Shown here: piece after piece, positions 51,569-64,000 of the stretch
Layout: each line of letters begins with the position of its first letter
Numbering within the stretch: position 1 is the first letter of the stretch
Assembly: GCA_905182985.1 (NCBI GenBank)
Contig: CAJJDN010000051.1
Location: forward strand, 124,001-188,000
Direction of reading: 5' to 3'
From: Paramecium sonneborni
Lineage: Eukaryota; Ciliophora; Oligohymenophorea; Peniculida; Parameciidae
DNA: 64,000 bases
Program-made: the position numbers and the translations under genes
The notes under the pieces: model-generated
Database searches by the model: none
Told to the model about the DNA's origin: nothing
What the model saw: the letters and a program-made list of their open reading frames with translations, nothing else

Positions 51569-52726
51569 TCAATAATTTTAGTATTTTATTTCTTAAGTTG
51601 TTAAATCAGATTTCTAAATATTTCTGAATTTTCGTTTGTATTCTATTAAATCAATATGAGATTTTCCCATTTGATTATTAAAGTTTCTTTTAAATTTATT
51701 ACTAATACCTAAAAATTAATGAAGTTCATTTTAAAAGTAATCCCTTGCAATTTGATGAGTAACTTTACTATTTTCAAAAAAGGACATTGCTTCAAATTCA
51801 TCTAATTATTCTTCCTATAATTTAACAATTATGTTTAAATGTAAGTCTTATAGAACATTTTTCACCATAGAAATTAAGTTTATAATTTCAAACTAAATTA
51901 GAATTTATGATAAAATTACTTAATCTTACTAAAAATTTCTTGATTTAAAGAGCAAATCCACATTTTTTAAGTACTATTAAATTTCTTAATATTCATTTTA
52001 ATATTGAAATAATCCAATAACTGCTTTAGACTCTATTATTTCAAGTAATCCATATAATTTTTCTGCAGTGCCAATTTCTAAATTCTTATCTATTTCTTTA
52101 ATCAGATAACTAATTTCTCTGAGCTTTTATTCAACTTTACTCTTATCTTTGGTTTATTTTTTTAATTTTTCAATTTCTTTGATATCTTACTCCAACATCT
52201 TTTCTTTGTCTTTGATCATATTTTTGAAGTAATTGACATCATTTTTAAGATCTTCATTTAAGAATTTAATCATTTGTTAATAACTTTCTAGTTCATATTC
52301 TACTTTAGATTAACAGAGATTATAAATCTAAAAATTGGAATAAATATATTTACCTATTGCTCGAATGTCTCCAAGAATTCGTTATTTTCTTTTTCATAAG
52401 TAAGTTCTTCTTCCACAAATTTAAACATCAACTATATCGATTCAAAAGCGACTCTTTGATCTATTCCTTAGTCTTATTTCTTTATCCAATTCATGATTTT
52501 TGGAAAATATCGTTCTAAACTAGTTTAATTATAACTTACCTGTAGCAGTCTAACCTATAAAGGAAATCTATTATGTTAAATAAAGTAAGGATATAAGAAT
52601 GAATATTATTGACATTTAATTTTATTGTTTTTTTCCAAATAACGAATGTATTTATTCAAGTTAACTACTTAATAAAACTGAAATTATTAATATAAAAAGT
52701 TAATTTTGTTATTAATTAACAGACAT
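51569..52726 (-). CDS. Coiled-coil hypothetical protein
   Basis: The minus frame from about 52680 to TGA 51569, with one 26-nt intron near 52350, is free of other stops. The N-terminal 110 residues include FPLQVRLLQVSYNQTSLERY and MNWIKKQDQGIDQRVAFESI. A coiled coil follows (KDKEKMLEQDIKEIEKLKKQ), then a mixed helical region. The start is uncertain: ATG 52726 with a 43-nt intron gives 362 residues in frame, but that intron is unusually long here. It recalls ciliate proteins with an N-terminal zinc or B-box region, though no such domain is seen. Confidence 0.55.
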
Positions 52727-52784
52727 ATTACTACATCATAAAAATATTTATTAATCAATATAAAATAAAATTCAATATTAATAG

Positions 52785-53796
52785 ATGATTTGGTATTTAG
52801 GTATATATAGAATTGAATTATAAAAGCTGAACTATTGGGATTAATACAGATAGATAGAAACATAAAATAGTATGAATATTAAACTCATCCATCATATGCA
52901 GGAAACTTTATAAGATTTGGATTAGATGGAATAGTTGGTGAATATGTTTCAACAGTGTGCTAAACATTCTTATTTGCATTAGCTTTATACTTCACTCTTT
53001 CATGTTCATCTTATTATTACTTTTTCAAAAAGAATAAAGAATTGTATTTACCAAAATTAAATGCTAAATTTTATATCTTTTATGATATCAAATGGTCAAT
53101 CATAAACATGTTTTTTGAGACATTCTTAGTATCTATAATAAGAGTAGCGTAACCAAGATTCAGTTTGATGTATTACAATATAAGTGATTATGGATATTGG
53201 TATATTCCTATAAGTATAATTTTACATATAATATTTGATGAAACATTGACGTACAAAATTATCATATTAATTAGATATTGGGTACATAGATGGCTTCATA
53301 CATATGGTTATTTGTACATAAAATTGCATAGAATTCATCATTTTTCAAAAGATATCACACCATTCAGTGGATTTGCATTTCATCCATTAGATGCATTTGC
53401 TTAAGCAGTGCCTTTATTTACATCTTGTTTTCTTTTTCCTATTCATATGAATTTGTTCCTTTTTTTCGGTTTATGTACAACATCTTGGGTAAATTTATAT
53501 TTATATATAAAATTAAGGCAATTTCAATTCATGATAATGTTCCAGCTCTACCATTAAAATTTTTATTATATAGTACCCATCATACAATACATCATGAACC
53601 AGGATTGGGAGGAATGAAAAATTTTGGTAAATTTACATCCATTTGGGATAGAATTATGGGTACTTATGAAGAACCAGATAGAATCAATTTTGGATGGAAA
53701 TAATAATAACAATAATTGAATAAACTAAAAAAAGTAAATGATTTTTATGAATCTATCTTACCTAGTGATTTGAATAAGATTTAAAAAAAATAATGA
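52785..53796 (+). CDS. Fatty acid hydroxylase/sterol desaturase superfamily enzyme
   Basis: Membrane di-iron oxygenases that hydroxylate or desaturate sterols and lipids. Introns of 26 nt (near 52802) and 29 nt (53488-53516) are needed; a third of 24 nt at 53251-53274 is probable but leaves the frame open either way, giving 318 or 310 residues. Histidine boxes are complete: HRWLH, HRIHH and HHTIHH. Hydrophobic segments precede and separate them (FLFALALYFTLS, VPLFTSCFLFPI). The tail is Q-rich. The C-4 methyl sterol oxidase and C-5 desaturase groups both fit; substrate unknown. It is convergent with the guanylyl cyclase, 38 bp between stops. Confidence 0.85.
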
Positions 53797-53834
53797 AATA
53801 ATGTTTAAACTGAGTTTAATTTAAAATATGTAAA

Positions 53835-56800
53835 TCATTCATCACCATTTTAATCAAAGTTTACAAAATAAGTAGATATTGTAGTATTATTTTATGACAA
53901 AAAGACCTCTTATGCAAATTCAAAATCGAAAATACCAATGCATTCTTCATCACTTTCTATTAAATCTTTTGTTGCTTCACTTACCATTATTTTACCTTCT
54001 TACCCTTTTGATTCCATCTTATTGGCTGTTGTAACATCCTCTCCATATATATCATATCTAACAACATCTGTTCCTACAACACCTCCTATTACTTTCCCTG
54101 TATGGGCTCCAATTCTCATATTCAAATGTTAAAATTAAGGATCTTTATTTATCTATTGAATTATCTATATCATCTTTAAACCAAACAAAACAATATTTAT
54201 AGCCTATTAATATTATTTATTAATATACTTCACCAACAGGATCTCTATTATTTGCATCTATAATACCCATACATACATAACAATCTCCAATTGTATATAA
54301 TTTATAAACTTAAAATTTTTAACAGGCTTCATCAAACTATTAAAATAAAATTCTAAGCATATTGACAACTTATTCTGGTTCTACTGAACTTGAATATTTT
54401 GTAAATCCTGCAATATCAGCAAACAGAATTGTACAATTTTGAAATACATCTGTGAAATTATCTGTTGTTGTAATATCTGTTGAAAAAAATCTACCTATTA
54501 TATGTTAAGGTAACAAATATTATAAAATTTATGTTTATTTTGCATTTTTAGATTCAAATTGTGAAAAACATTAATAATTTTCAGCCAAAATCTTTAATTC
54601 TTTTTCTTAAATCATCAAACTGGATATTAGGATACAAATCGAGAAGAAAATAATATTCAATATATGTTCATTATAAACTAAATTTATTAATATTAGTATT
54701 GTATATAAGACAGATAATTTTATTCTATCCTTTCTATTGTAAATTTATAAATAAAATAAGTTCAAATAAACAGCAGTCATTTAACTTATTTAAAATATCA
54801 ATTCCATTTGAATATCGTGAACATTGATTATTAAAATGCTATTTATACAAAATATTATGATGTAAAAGGCAATGAGCAGTTTTAAAATGAATATTTTTTT
54901 GACATGATAAATTACTATTGATAAAATCAAACAAATAACAGATTAACAAATAAACATCACTTATAATTCTTCACTTATTGTTTACAATAGATAATACAAT
55001 AAATTTTTAATAATCAACAATATTATAATAAACACAATAAATATCCTTACCTATTTAATATCGAAATCTTTGTATTAATCATAAATTGAGAAATATTAAT
55101 CATGACTATCACTTTTATAATCAGACTCTTAAATACCATATTTTTATATTTCAACTTTTTCTTCCATATTTTTCAAATCATATTCATTTTAATAAATGCT
55201 CTCTTCAATATCTATTAATTTTCTTATCTCCATATCATCCATATGAGATTATAGCTTTAATTCTTTAGGTGTTTTGTGAACAGACAAAGATTCAATCCTA
55301 TCAATAAAATCTATTTATTTTTCTACTATTATTCTTGTTCTCTTTCTTTTAGCACTAGGTTATTCTGCTCTTACACTTTCTGCCATTTTTTAACCACTAG
55401 TTCCCATTCCTAAGATTTAATCTTATTCAGGTATATTAGTTTTGGTACCTGCCCTTTTATAAACTGATTTTCTTGATTTCATAGGATTTAATTCAAATGC
55501 TAAATTTGATATTCTTTTTGTATATTAACCTACTGCACTATATCCTCCTAAAGGAATGCTAGATTTTAATCCATCTCCTTATATATTATTCATATTAAAT
55601 TTATCTTTTTCTTTCTCTTTGTCTTTCTCTTTTTCTTTCTCCTTTTCTTCTTATTTATTATTATTAGTATTATTATTATCTTAATCTTATTCATTTGGCG
55701 TAAGCAATCCAATTTAGTATGAAGAATTAAATACTGATCTCGATGAAGCTCTTATCATTGGTTAAATAGATTATGGAGTTGCATTTGGTATTAATTTTAA
55801 ATTTAAATTTATATTTGTATTTTAAATTGTAATTGGGCCAATATCTTATTTATCCTCATTTATAGATACTTTTTTTAAAATAGTTTTTTGTTTATTCTTT
55901 AGATTTTCCTAAATTTTTTTAATCATTTAATTCTATAAATGTGGATTAGGAGATTTCGAAACATCATCAGCAACTTTAAGAATTGCCTATTATTGTCTTT
56001 TATTACCCTTAATAAATTAATATGTTTTGATAGTTCCTTTGCCTTTTGCTTCAACTTCTCTTAATTTAAATTAATATTTTTTATTGCATACTTTGTCATA
56101 AGCTTATTAACTTAAAGTGATAATACCTGGTTCTGATGTTGAACATACTCTACTAGTTGTATTGACTGTATCTCCTATTAAAGAAAATTATGGTTTATGT
56201 GCCCCTATCACACCAGCAATTACTCTTCCATAATGTATACCAATTTTTAGTATAACTGCTTTATTATCTCCATATTTCATCGTTTTAACACTTTCTTACA
56301 TTTAAAGAGCTGTATCTAAAATTCTTTCTGTCGGATTCAAATTATCTGATATATTATAATCTTTTAAACCTCCTGCAGCCATATAAGTCTTACCTACAGT
56401 TTCTATCTTTTATAATTCATTTGCTTAACAAAATTAATCAAATTAGCGATACAAATTATCTAAAAATTCTACAACTTTTATTTATTCATTTCTAATTATA
56501 TCATCAAAATCATAAATATCACAAAATAAAATTGCAACATCTCCCTAATCTTCTGATATTTATATTTATCCTTTTGACATTCTTTCTTTTATAAATCGAG
56601 GCATTAAAAGACCTAGAGCATCATTTAACTTTTTATATTCATCTAATAATTTATTTTGCAAAATATATTAATATCTTTATAAGAATTCAGTTTTATACAC
56701 TTAAAATATTAATGGAAGACAAATTTCTACTACAATTAAACCATGATTTAAAATGTAATATGGATCACCATCATTCAATATTCCTACCATCAACATATCT

Positions 56801-59800
56801 AAAATTGCTGATATAATGCATACACAATAATATCCATAAATTCCTAATAAGGGATGATGAACCAAAGAAATAGAAATTAAAAACATTAAAGTTTCATTTA
56901 AATCAGTATCTAATAAAGCATGTAAAACTATAAAAAATAAAAACCTAAAACTAAGTAAGACTAATGGTTTAGATTTAAATGTTTGTATTATAGGTAACAA
57001 GCTCATTGTAAAAAACTGAATTACAGAAATAACTAGATAGGCTATTTAAAGATTGTTAATCTATTAATATATTCTTATTCCAAATATTGTGACCTCGTAT
57101 ATAAGATAAATGTATTTTTTTTAGGGTTTAAGTGAATTTTGAAAATCCTTTTCTGTTCTCTTATCTGTAAATTTTAAGTCTTTTTCCATTTGATCAGTCA
57201 TCTATTAATCCCCTTTAATCTTTTTTAAAAGTTATTCATCCATTATATCTTTCCCTTCAAATAATTTCTCGATAAACAGCTTTGGCTCATTTGTATTATA
57301 TTCATTCAAGTATTTCAAAGATTAGCTTATCTTTTCTATTTCAATTTGATATTATGCATGAAATTAAATATCATTTTAACATGGGAAGCTAAATTCTGTA
57401 ATTATCAGTAATTACTATAATATAAAGGAAATTGATAATGCAAATATTAATCCAAATATCCAAAAAATAAAATTTATATTTTATAATTAATCTATTACAT
57501 CTGTGATTACAAGTCCATAAATTAATATTAATAATGATGATAATATAATGCATGAAAAAATAAGCTTAAGCATCTTTCCTAAGTCAAAGTGTGAATTTAG
57601 TTAAGTCATTAGATATTTTTACTTTTCAATTAATTCTAGATTTATAAACATAAAAATAGAGTAATTTACAAGTTCTTAATTTTAGAATATATCAAATATG
57701 TTAAAACAAATTTCAATTAGTATTGAATCTAATAATGCTAGAAAGATTATTTTGATCATTTTTGTATAAATATTACTTTATTTTATTAATTCTAATCTTT
57801 TTCGATAGATTTGAAATTAATTATTTTCATACCTTTTATAATGAATAAAATTTTCATAATTTAAAATACATGTAACAATATTGCTTGGTACTAAAACAAA
57901 GAAAATTAATTCATCTAATGTATGAAATTGATTTTAAAAGTCAATCATATATGAGAAAAAACCAAATAAAAAGCATCTGTAGATCTAAATTAAAATGATG
58001 GATTCATAATTTATGTAAGTTGTTGGACAATAATAAAATAACAATTTGAACATTTAATCAACTTTAGATATTAAAAAGTTAGGATTAGAAAGTGCACATT
58101 AAGGATCTGTTGTGAATATATTGAATGAGTAATTAGATTTATAAAAAAAATATTAATTGTCTAATCCTGAACCTATTGATGCAATATATCTTTCAGTAAT
58201 TGTTATCAATTTTAAAAGTTTCCCTTTTTATTTTTCATCTAATTAATAAGCTGCAACACCTTAAGAAAAATAAAAAAGAACAACAAAATGATATTTAAGA
58301 TAATCATCTTTGACTATTGCTTCAAGCGTTTCATTATTAATTACAATAAAATTTTCAACTAATTTTTATTAGTAAACTTCAAATATGTTTTATTTTTCAA
58401 TTAAATTTGAGATAGATTATCTAAATTTATAATGAATAGTATTGACTTCTAGAAAAAGATCAACGGAATTCTTTTCAGCAATGTGATAAGTTCTTAAAAA
58501 AGATATTAATTCTTCATAAGTATCAATAATAAAACAAGTTTTATAATTATGTTTCAAAAGTGTTTAAAACAGTTTTTCTTAATTAAGGTTATTGTTGCAA
58601 ATCTCTTATGAGACTAATTAACTTTTAATTGGTATAAATTATTTCAATCCTAAGATAAAGAATAATTAACTATCTTATTCAATCTATTAATATAGGTTAT
58701 CTAATTCTTCTTCCCTATTCCCATATGTTTCATTAATTGAGTTTAATTTGTTTAAGAATTATTATGTTTACTAAAAATCTAATTATTTTTTATAATATTT
58801 AATCGACTTTTAACCATCCCAAAACATATATTCAATTGTTTCATTAATTTAAGGGAATCTCTGATCATTATAATTCTTTTCACATATTTCTTGTCTAGTA
58901 TATAATAATGCTCCTTCATCTAATTCAAATGATTCAGGATCTTTAACTAAAATAGATAAATTGTTTTATCTATTTTCAGTTGGTAATAATAATGCTATAA
59001 TGTCAAAGATTTTAACAACTCCCTAGATTGATACTGCTTTTTTTATTATTTGATCTTGCTTATATTCAACTTTAAAATTATCAATAGTAGCACTTGAAAT
59101 AAATTTATAATCAAATATCTTCACAAAGTCTTGAATTGACTAATCAAATGAATTATAATAAATATTTTCAATCTTTTTCTCTTTCTTAACATAAACACTC
59201 TCTATGTTATTGCATAATAATAAAACAATTAAAATTTCATTTGATACTACATCAGATTTATTTAGTAGTTTATTTATAAAATCTTATTCATTGAATACAT
59301 CACCAAGTATTTAATCATTACTCAAATCTTATTGAGTGGGAGTAATATTTTTTAATGATCCTCCTTATGATTTGATATTAGGATTCAATTAACTTTATGA
59401 CAGATGATTACTACTTCTTTATCTCTAAATTTTAGGTGAATTCTAATATTAAATTATTGTATTTTATTATTAAGATAATTATTATGTTAATGATTATTGT
59501 TGTTAATGAATTTCCTTTTATTGTTAAGCTAATGTATTAGATTAAAATAAATTTCTTGCACTCTATTTTCTAAAAGAAGTATATGGATTTAATTTTTATT
59601 AATCTCCACTTTGTTTTTTTAGATCTTTAGAATCTTTCATTTCTTTTTACATTAGTTTATTTTATTCTTTTAAAAATCCAATCTTCTGGACTGTTTTTTT
59701 TTCTTCTATTATTCTTAATGTAGGTTATTATTTTTCAGCAAGTAATAAATCAATATCTTATGTTTTTTATTCATCATATGCTTAAAATCTATTTGTATCT

Positions 59801-61314
59801 AAAAGTAATTTTTCATAATTATGTTTTTGAGTAGGAGTAGTTTTTTCGATTATAGTTTATAATTTTTCATAATTAAAGTAATATCTACATTTTTCATGTA
59901 TGATTAGACAAACTCTAACATCATTTTTTAAAATTTTTTATGGATTTTCAAAAACTACTACATCTGTCTTCATTAATTCTAAGATATTTTGATTTGTTAA
60001 TTGATTAAATTTATATATAACACATTAAGATGGATTTTTCTTGCTTAAGGCTATATTTAATACAGAATTATTTGTTGATACTACTTTTTATACTTAAATA
60101 AGAACTTTTTTATCATATTCTTATAGTATTGGATCACTTTACTCTAATAATAATTATTATTATTATTAAATTAAATTCTATTTAATTTCAACAGATTGTT
60201 TTACTTCTAATTTGTTTATGTTGAATTGATGTATTAACAACCAAATTTAATTTATAATAAAGTAATTCTATGGTATAAGTAACAAACACATTATTATTGA
60301 ATTTTGATAAGTTGGAAATTCTTAGTATTACTAATTAATCAACTTAGGAATTAAAAGGATCAAGAAGATTACAATATTTATCAAAAATAAATAAAAGCTA
60401 TTTTAATTATAGTAATTCCAATTATAATAACGATCTCTTTATTAAAAGCATCCATGACCAACTTAAATTGCTATTCCAAAAATCCAATCTGTTTGATTCA
60501 AAATTTATCCTCTATAAATGATATTAACATCTGTAAATTGAGTTGCTTTTGGATCATTTTTTAATTTAATTGTTCCTAATTTACAACTTTAAAATTATAT
60601 CCAACCACTTAAATTGATTAAGAATTTAGTCATAATACCTTTAGTTTTAGAAGTTTAATTTACAAATGTGCAAGGACAAGGGTATTTTAATTTAAAATCA
60701 ATAAATACTTATTCCTAACTTGACTCTAAAATTAGGATATCTGCTGGACTCTTTTCTCCTTTTTAAAGACAAACAATTTAACCTATTTTTAATTACTACC
60801 ATTAAATTTTCTTTGACGGACTTTTATTTTAGGTTTATAACAATTCATCTATATCTGCTAATATTCGACATTACTGTTTATTGATATTCTCTTCTAATTT
60901 CCACCTTTGTTTTAAATTATAAAAGAGTATCAAGTATGAAATAGCCATATCCATTAATAAACATAACATTGTATATAAAGTAATAAAAAATTCAGACCAG
61001 AATAATTCTGATATTGAAAGCAAATAAATTAAAGGAAAAATTGGAAGAGTTTCCATTTTGAGCAAAATTCTAACTAATTCTTTGATTACTGTAGATGCCT
61101 ACTTATAACTAATCATACTTGGATTAATTGAATTTTATTTGATAAAACCTCATAATTAAATGTTTTTTGCACAATACCATTTGTAAATTCAATCTATTAT
61201 AGCATAATTTATTACTCTCATGCTTTATAAGTTGTCGAATTCTATATCTTTTAGTCTTTACTAATATTTTAATGGAATCTATTTATAGACCTTTTCAATA
61301 ATCCTATACAGCAT
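53835..61314 (-). CDS. Guanylyl cyclase with N-terminal P4-ATPase-like region
   Basis: A very large membrane protein making cGMP. The N-terminal half resembles a P4-ATPase: KGEKSPADILILES, LKNDPKATQFTDVNIIYRG, TDWIFGIAIQVGHG, and an N-domain remnant LDEGALLYTRQE. Where the DKTGTLT motif should stand (about 59940-59975) the sequence reads VVVFENPQKILKND, so the phosphorylation Asp is missing. Two class III cyclase domains follow. C1 at about 56560-56030 has VAILFCDIYDFDD, KIETVGKTYMAAGG (Glu, guanine type) and SLIGDTVNTTSR. C2 at about 54430-53900 has TILFADIAGF and RYDIYGEDVTTANKMES. A hydrophobic multi-helix cassette lies near 56700-57006. Many introns were not traced. The start at 61314 is a guess; the stop is firm. 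This architecture is known from Paramecium, Tetrahymena and Plasmodium. Confidence 0.85.
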
Positions 61315-61724
61315 AAATCAACTTTTAATATAAAATTAAACAACTTATGTATTTAATTTGAATTAAATAATAAATATACTTTAACTATCAATAATTATTC
61401 AGGTATTCAACATTGTAATCACATTCAAATAATTGATTTTTCCCAAAGATTTAAAAAAAGTGGAGTTAATTTATTTTAACATTTAAACAGAAAGGAAATC
61501 AAAAGAACATAATAAAAACTTTACAATTTGAATACAGAATATAAAATTGAATATTAATAGTTGAAATAAGGTTTTTCAACCTTTAAGCCTAAGAATATAT
61601 CTTAAGTAGTTCAAATTAGAAGAGAAAAAATGCATTAATAATTATATAATTTATTAACAGTTTAAAATAATCATAATTTCAAAATTCCATTTTTATTAAT
61701 TAACATATATATAATTATTCAAAT
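61315..61724. promoter_or_regulatory. Intergenic between divergent cyclase and CEP135 genes
   Basis: AT-rich, with no supported gene. May include an unrecognised 5' exon of the cyclase. It must hold the promoter of the CEP135 gene. Confidence 0.4.
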
Positions 61725-64000
61725 ATGGATCAAGAGAGGAAGTTTTTATTGTTAAAAAAGAGATTAGATGCTTTACATTATTGTTAACCTTTAGGAGTCG
61801 ACTCTGTTCCTTTAGTTGAAAGATTACTTAATGATCTAGTAAAAACAACAGAAGGATTTCAATAATTAAAAAAATAATTGGAAGAAGTATATTTGTATTA
61901 TAAAATAGACTAAAATTAATGCTGCTAAATTCGAATAATTGTTGTTACCCTTAAAAAAGGAAAATTAAAGAATTATTAATGAGAATAATTAATTACATAT
62001 GACTATGATTCAAATTAAGGAAGAATGTGATAGTAAAGAAAATAAATGGAGATCACAAGTAAGAATGCTAGAAAGTGAGAGAAATGATTGGAAATTTATA
62101 TTAAGTTAAAAAAATAATGTTGAAAAGAAATTGTAAGAAGAATTATTTAAAAAAAATAATGAAAATAATTTATCATCAAGTAATTAACCAGAAAAATCAC
62201 TAAAATTAATTGATTAAATATAAGAATTAGAAAAAAAGTAATTTATTATGATTATTCATTTTAGATTATTGTAATCACAACAAGATTCAAGAGAAAATGA
62301 TAATTCAAAAGTATTATTAGAAGAAAAATGCAAACATTTAGAATTTTAAATTGAAAACAGAGAAAAAGAGATTTTGAGATTAAAGTCAAAATTAGATATA
62401 TAAGGAACAAATATAGAAAAATTAGCATAAGAACATCTTCTCTCAGAAACATAATAAAAGGCCTAAAGAAATTAAACTCAATTAGATTTATTAACTGAAG
62501 AAAATACAAAATTGAATGATGAATTAACAAATTTAAGAAAAGAACTCTCTCGTTATAGAAAGAAAACTAGTCAACCGTAATAATAAAGTCCTAATAAATC
62601 AGATAAAAAAAATGAATTAAATTAAATCAAATAGAGATTAGCTTAAATTGAAGAGGAGAAAGAAAAAAATTAAGAATAATTCAAAAAAATATTAAATTAA
62701 GTAGAATAAGAAAAATAATAGTTAGCTGAAAAAGTACATTTATTATATTAATAAAATGAATAATTGTAATAAAAAGCTTAAAATGCTGAATAAGTAGTAT
62801 CAGCATATTAAACTGATAAAATGGTTTTTAGTAAAGCTGTAAATAATTTAAAGAATGATAAAGAAAGTACTGTATAAACATTGAAAAATTTGGAAGATGA
62901 TAATTAAAAATTAAAGTATTAACTAAATGAAATGGATGATTAACTTTAAATATAAAAGTCTGAATATTAATAATTACAAAGAGAGAAAGAACTTTATGAT
63001 CGAAATTATAAGAAATTAAATGATGAATATGAAAGAGAAAAAGAATTCGTATAATAATTAAGATAAGATAAAAGAGATTTAGAGAGAGAATTAGATTAAG
63101 AAAAATAGACAATTAGAGAATTAAAAATAGAATTTGAAAGAATGGATGTATCAAAATAAAACTTAGATAATCTATTATAAAAATTTAAATAAGAATAAAA
63201 ATATAGTTAATAGTCTCAATAATAAAATCCAAACTAAGGTCAATAACTTATAATTGATTAATTGAGAAAGGAGAATGATTTATTATCAAAAGAAGTTTAA
63301 ACAACAGAAAATTTAATAAAATCAATAAAAAAAGAATTAGGAGAAAAGGATAGAGACAATTATGAACTTAAATAATAAAAACGTTAATTAAATGATCAAC
63401 TTAATGAATTATCATAGAAAAATGCAAATTTAGATTCATAAATAAAATTAAAAGTTTAAGATATTGCTTAATTAGAATAAGAAGTTGAATAATTCAAAAG
63501 AGAATAATCAAAGATGAGATTAAATTAATAAAATATTTTAGAATAAAAATAAAAAATTGAAAATGATACTGTTGGGGAATTGAAATTGCTTTAATAGCAG
63601 AATAATTCATTAAAGTTATAGGTATCTGATTTAGGAATATTTAATTCTTAATTAGAAGAAAAGCTTAAAATAGCTTAAGAATTGTTAAATGAATAAAGAT
63701 TAGAGAATGATAAATTACAGATGAAATTAAGATAATAAAGTGATGAAACATTTAAGTTTTAGTAAAATTAATTAAGAAATAAAGATAAAGAGATGGATTA
63801 TTATAATTTAACAAATGAGATTGAAAGATTAAGAGATTAAGAAAGAAAGAATCTGATTGAAAAAGAAAGATTTTAGAGTGAGAATTTAAGATTAGAATCA
63901 TTAATAAATTAATAATCAAAACAGATGGAATTTTTAAATAAATTAAAAGAAGAATCAATGAAAGAAGCAAGAGAATTAAGATAAATGATAAATGGTTTGA
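61725..64000 (+). CDS. CEP135: Basal-body protein CEP135/Bld10, 3' partial
   Basis: CEP135/Bld10 builds the cartwheel and fixes nine-fold symmetry of basal bodies. The N-terminus is diagnostic: KKRLDALHYCQPLGVDSVPL then VERLLNDLVKTTEGF, matching the conserved head of the family. Two introns (22 nt near 61891-61912, 27 nt near 62241-62267) keep the frame. From there to the window end the frame has no TGA over about 580 codons and is a continuous coiled coil rich in K, E, L and Q. The gene runs out of the window. TSGA10 shares part of this head but is the less likely choice in a ciliate. Confidence 0.8.

Noticed and set aside
62261..63112. Minus-strand leucine-rich frames opposite CEP135, also at 63752-63970
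   Set aside because: Antisense shadows of a coiled coil. TAA/TAG-rich coding DNA reads as Leu/Ile-rich on the other strand.

Overview
The window looks like a stretch of ciliate macronuclear chromosome, most likely from Paramecium or a close relative. Three things point there. Long genes are full of in-frame TAA and TAG, which fall where glutamine is expected, and only TGA ends them. The base composition is very AT-rich. The introns are tiny (mostly 22-33 nt, GT...AG); removing them restores frame in more than 80 places, and in nearly all fully traced genes the spliced length is a multiple of three. Genes lie on both strands, often a few tens of bases apart.

Layout. 1-7.3 kb: a class I PI3-kinase (5' end outside the window), Arp3, the vacuole-fusion factor Mon1 and a broken protein kinase. 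7.3-21.4 kb: a TBC Rab-GAP, a large leucine-rich-repeat protein, a Rab GTPase, a polyglutamine coiled-coil protein, a probable pseudokinase, a lysine-rich conserved protein, a Pumilio RNA-binding protein, a CHCH mitochondrial protein, a short ciliary-type hypothetical and a PHD-finger protein. 21.4-32.7 kb: a gene-poor zone with two or more decayed kinases, a frameshifted ankyrin fragment, a few small orphan genes and a multi-pass membrane protein. It is inflated by three head-to-tail duplications, each joined by a single N, which read like unmerged overlapping contig ends. 33.2-45.1 kb: one complete axonemal dynein heavy chain of about 3,946 residues. 45.1-53.8 kb: two hypotheticals, a choline/ethanolamine-phosphate cytidylyltransferase (cut by a 676-base N gap with the same overlap signature), ribosomal protein eL36, a PHD/extended-PHD histone reader, the SNARE Sec22, a coiled-coil protein and a fatty acid hydroxylase-superfamily enzyme. 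53.8-64 kb: a very large guanylyl cyclase with an N-terminal P4-ATPase-like region and two cyclase domains, then the start of the basal-body protein CEP135/Bld10.

There is no operon logic. The themes are cilia and basal bodies (dynein, CEP135), membrane traffic (Mon1, Rab, TBC, Sec22, PI3K), chromatin reading (two PHD proteins) and lipid synthesis (CCT, hydroxylase). No convincing new multi-gene system was found. The most notable observations are the decayed and inactive kinases, the cyclase whose ATPase-like region has lost its phosphorylation aspartate, a polyglutamine tract written wholly in reassigned stop codons, a stop-free 24-nt intron candidate, and the assembly duplications, which anyone using these coordinates must correct for. 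All translations were done by hand with TAA/TAG = Gln.
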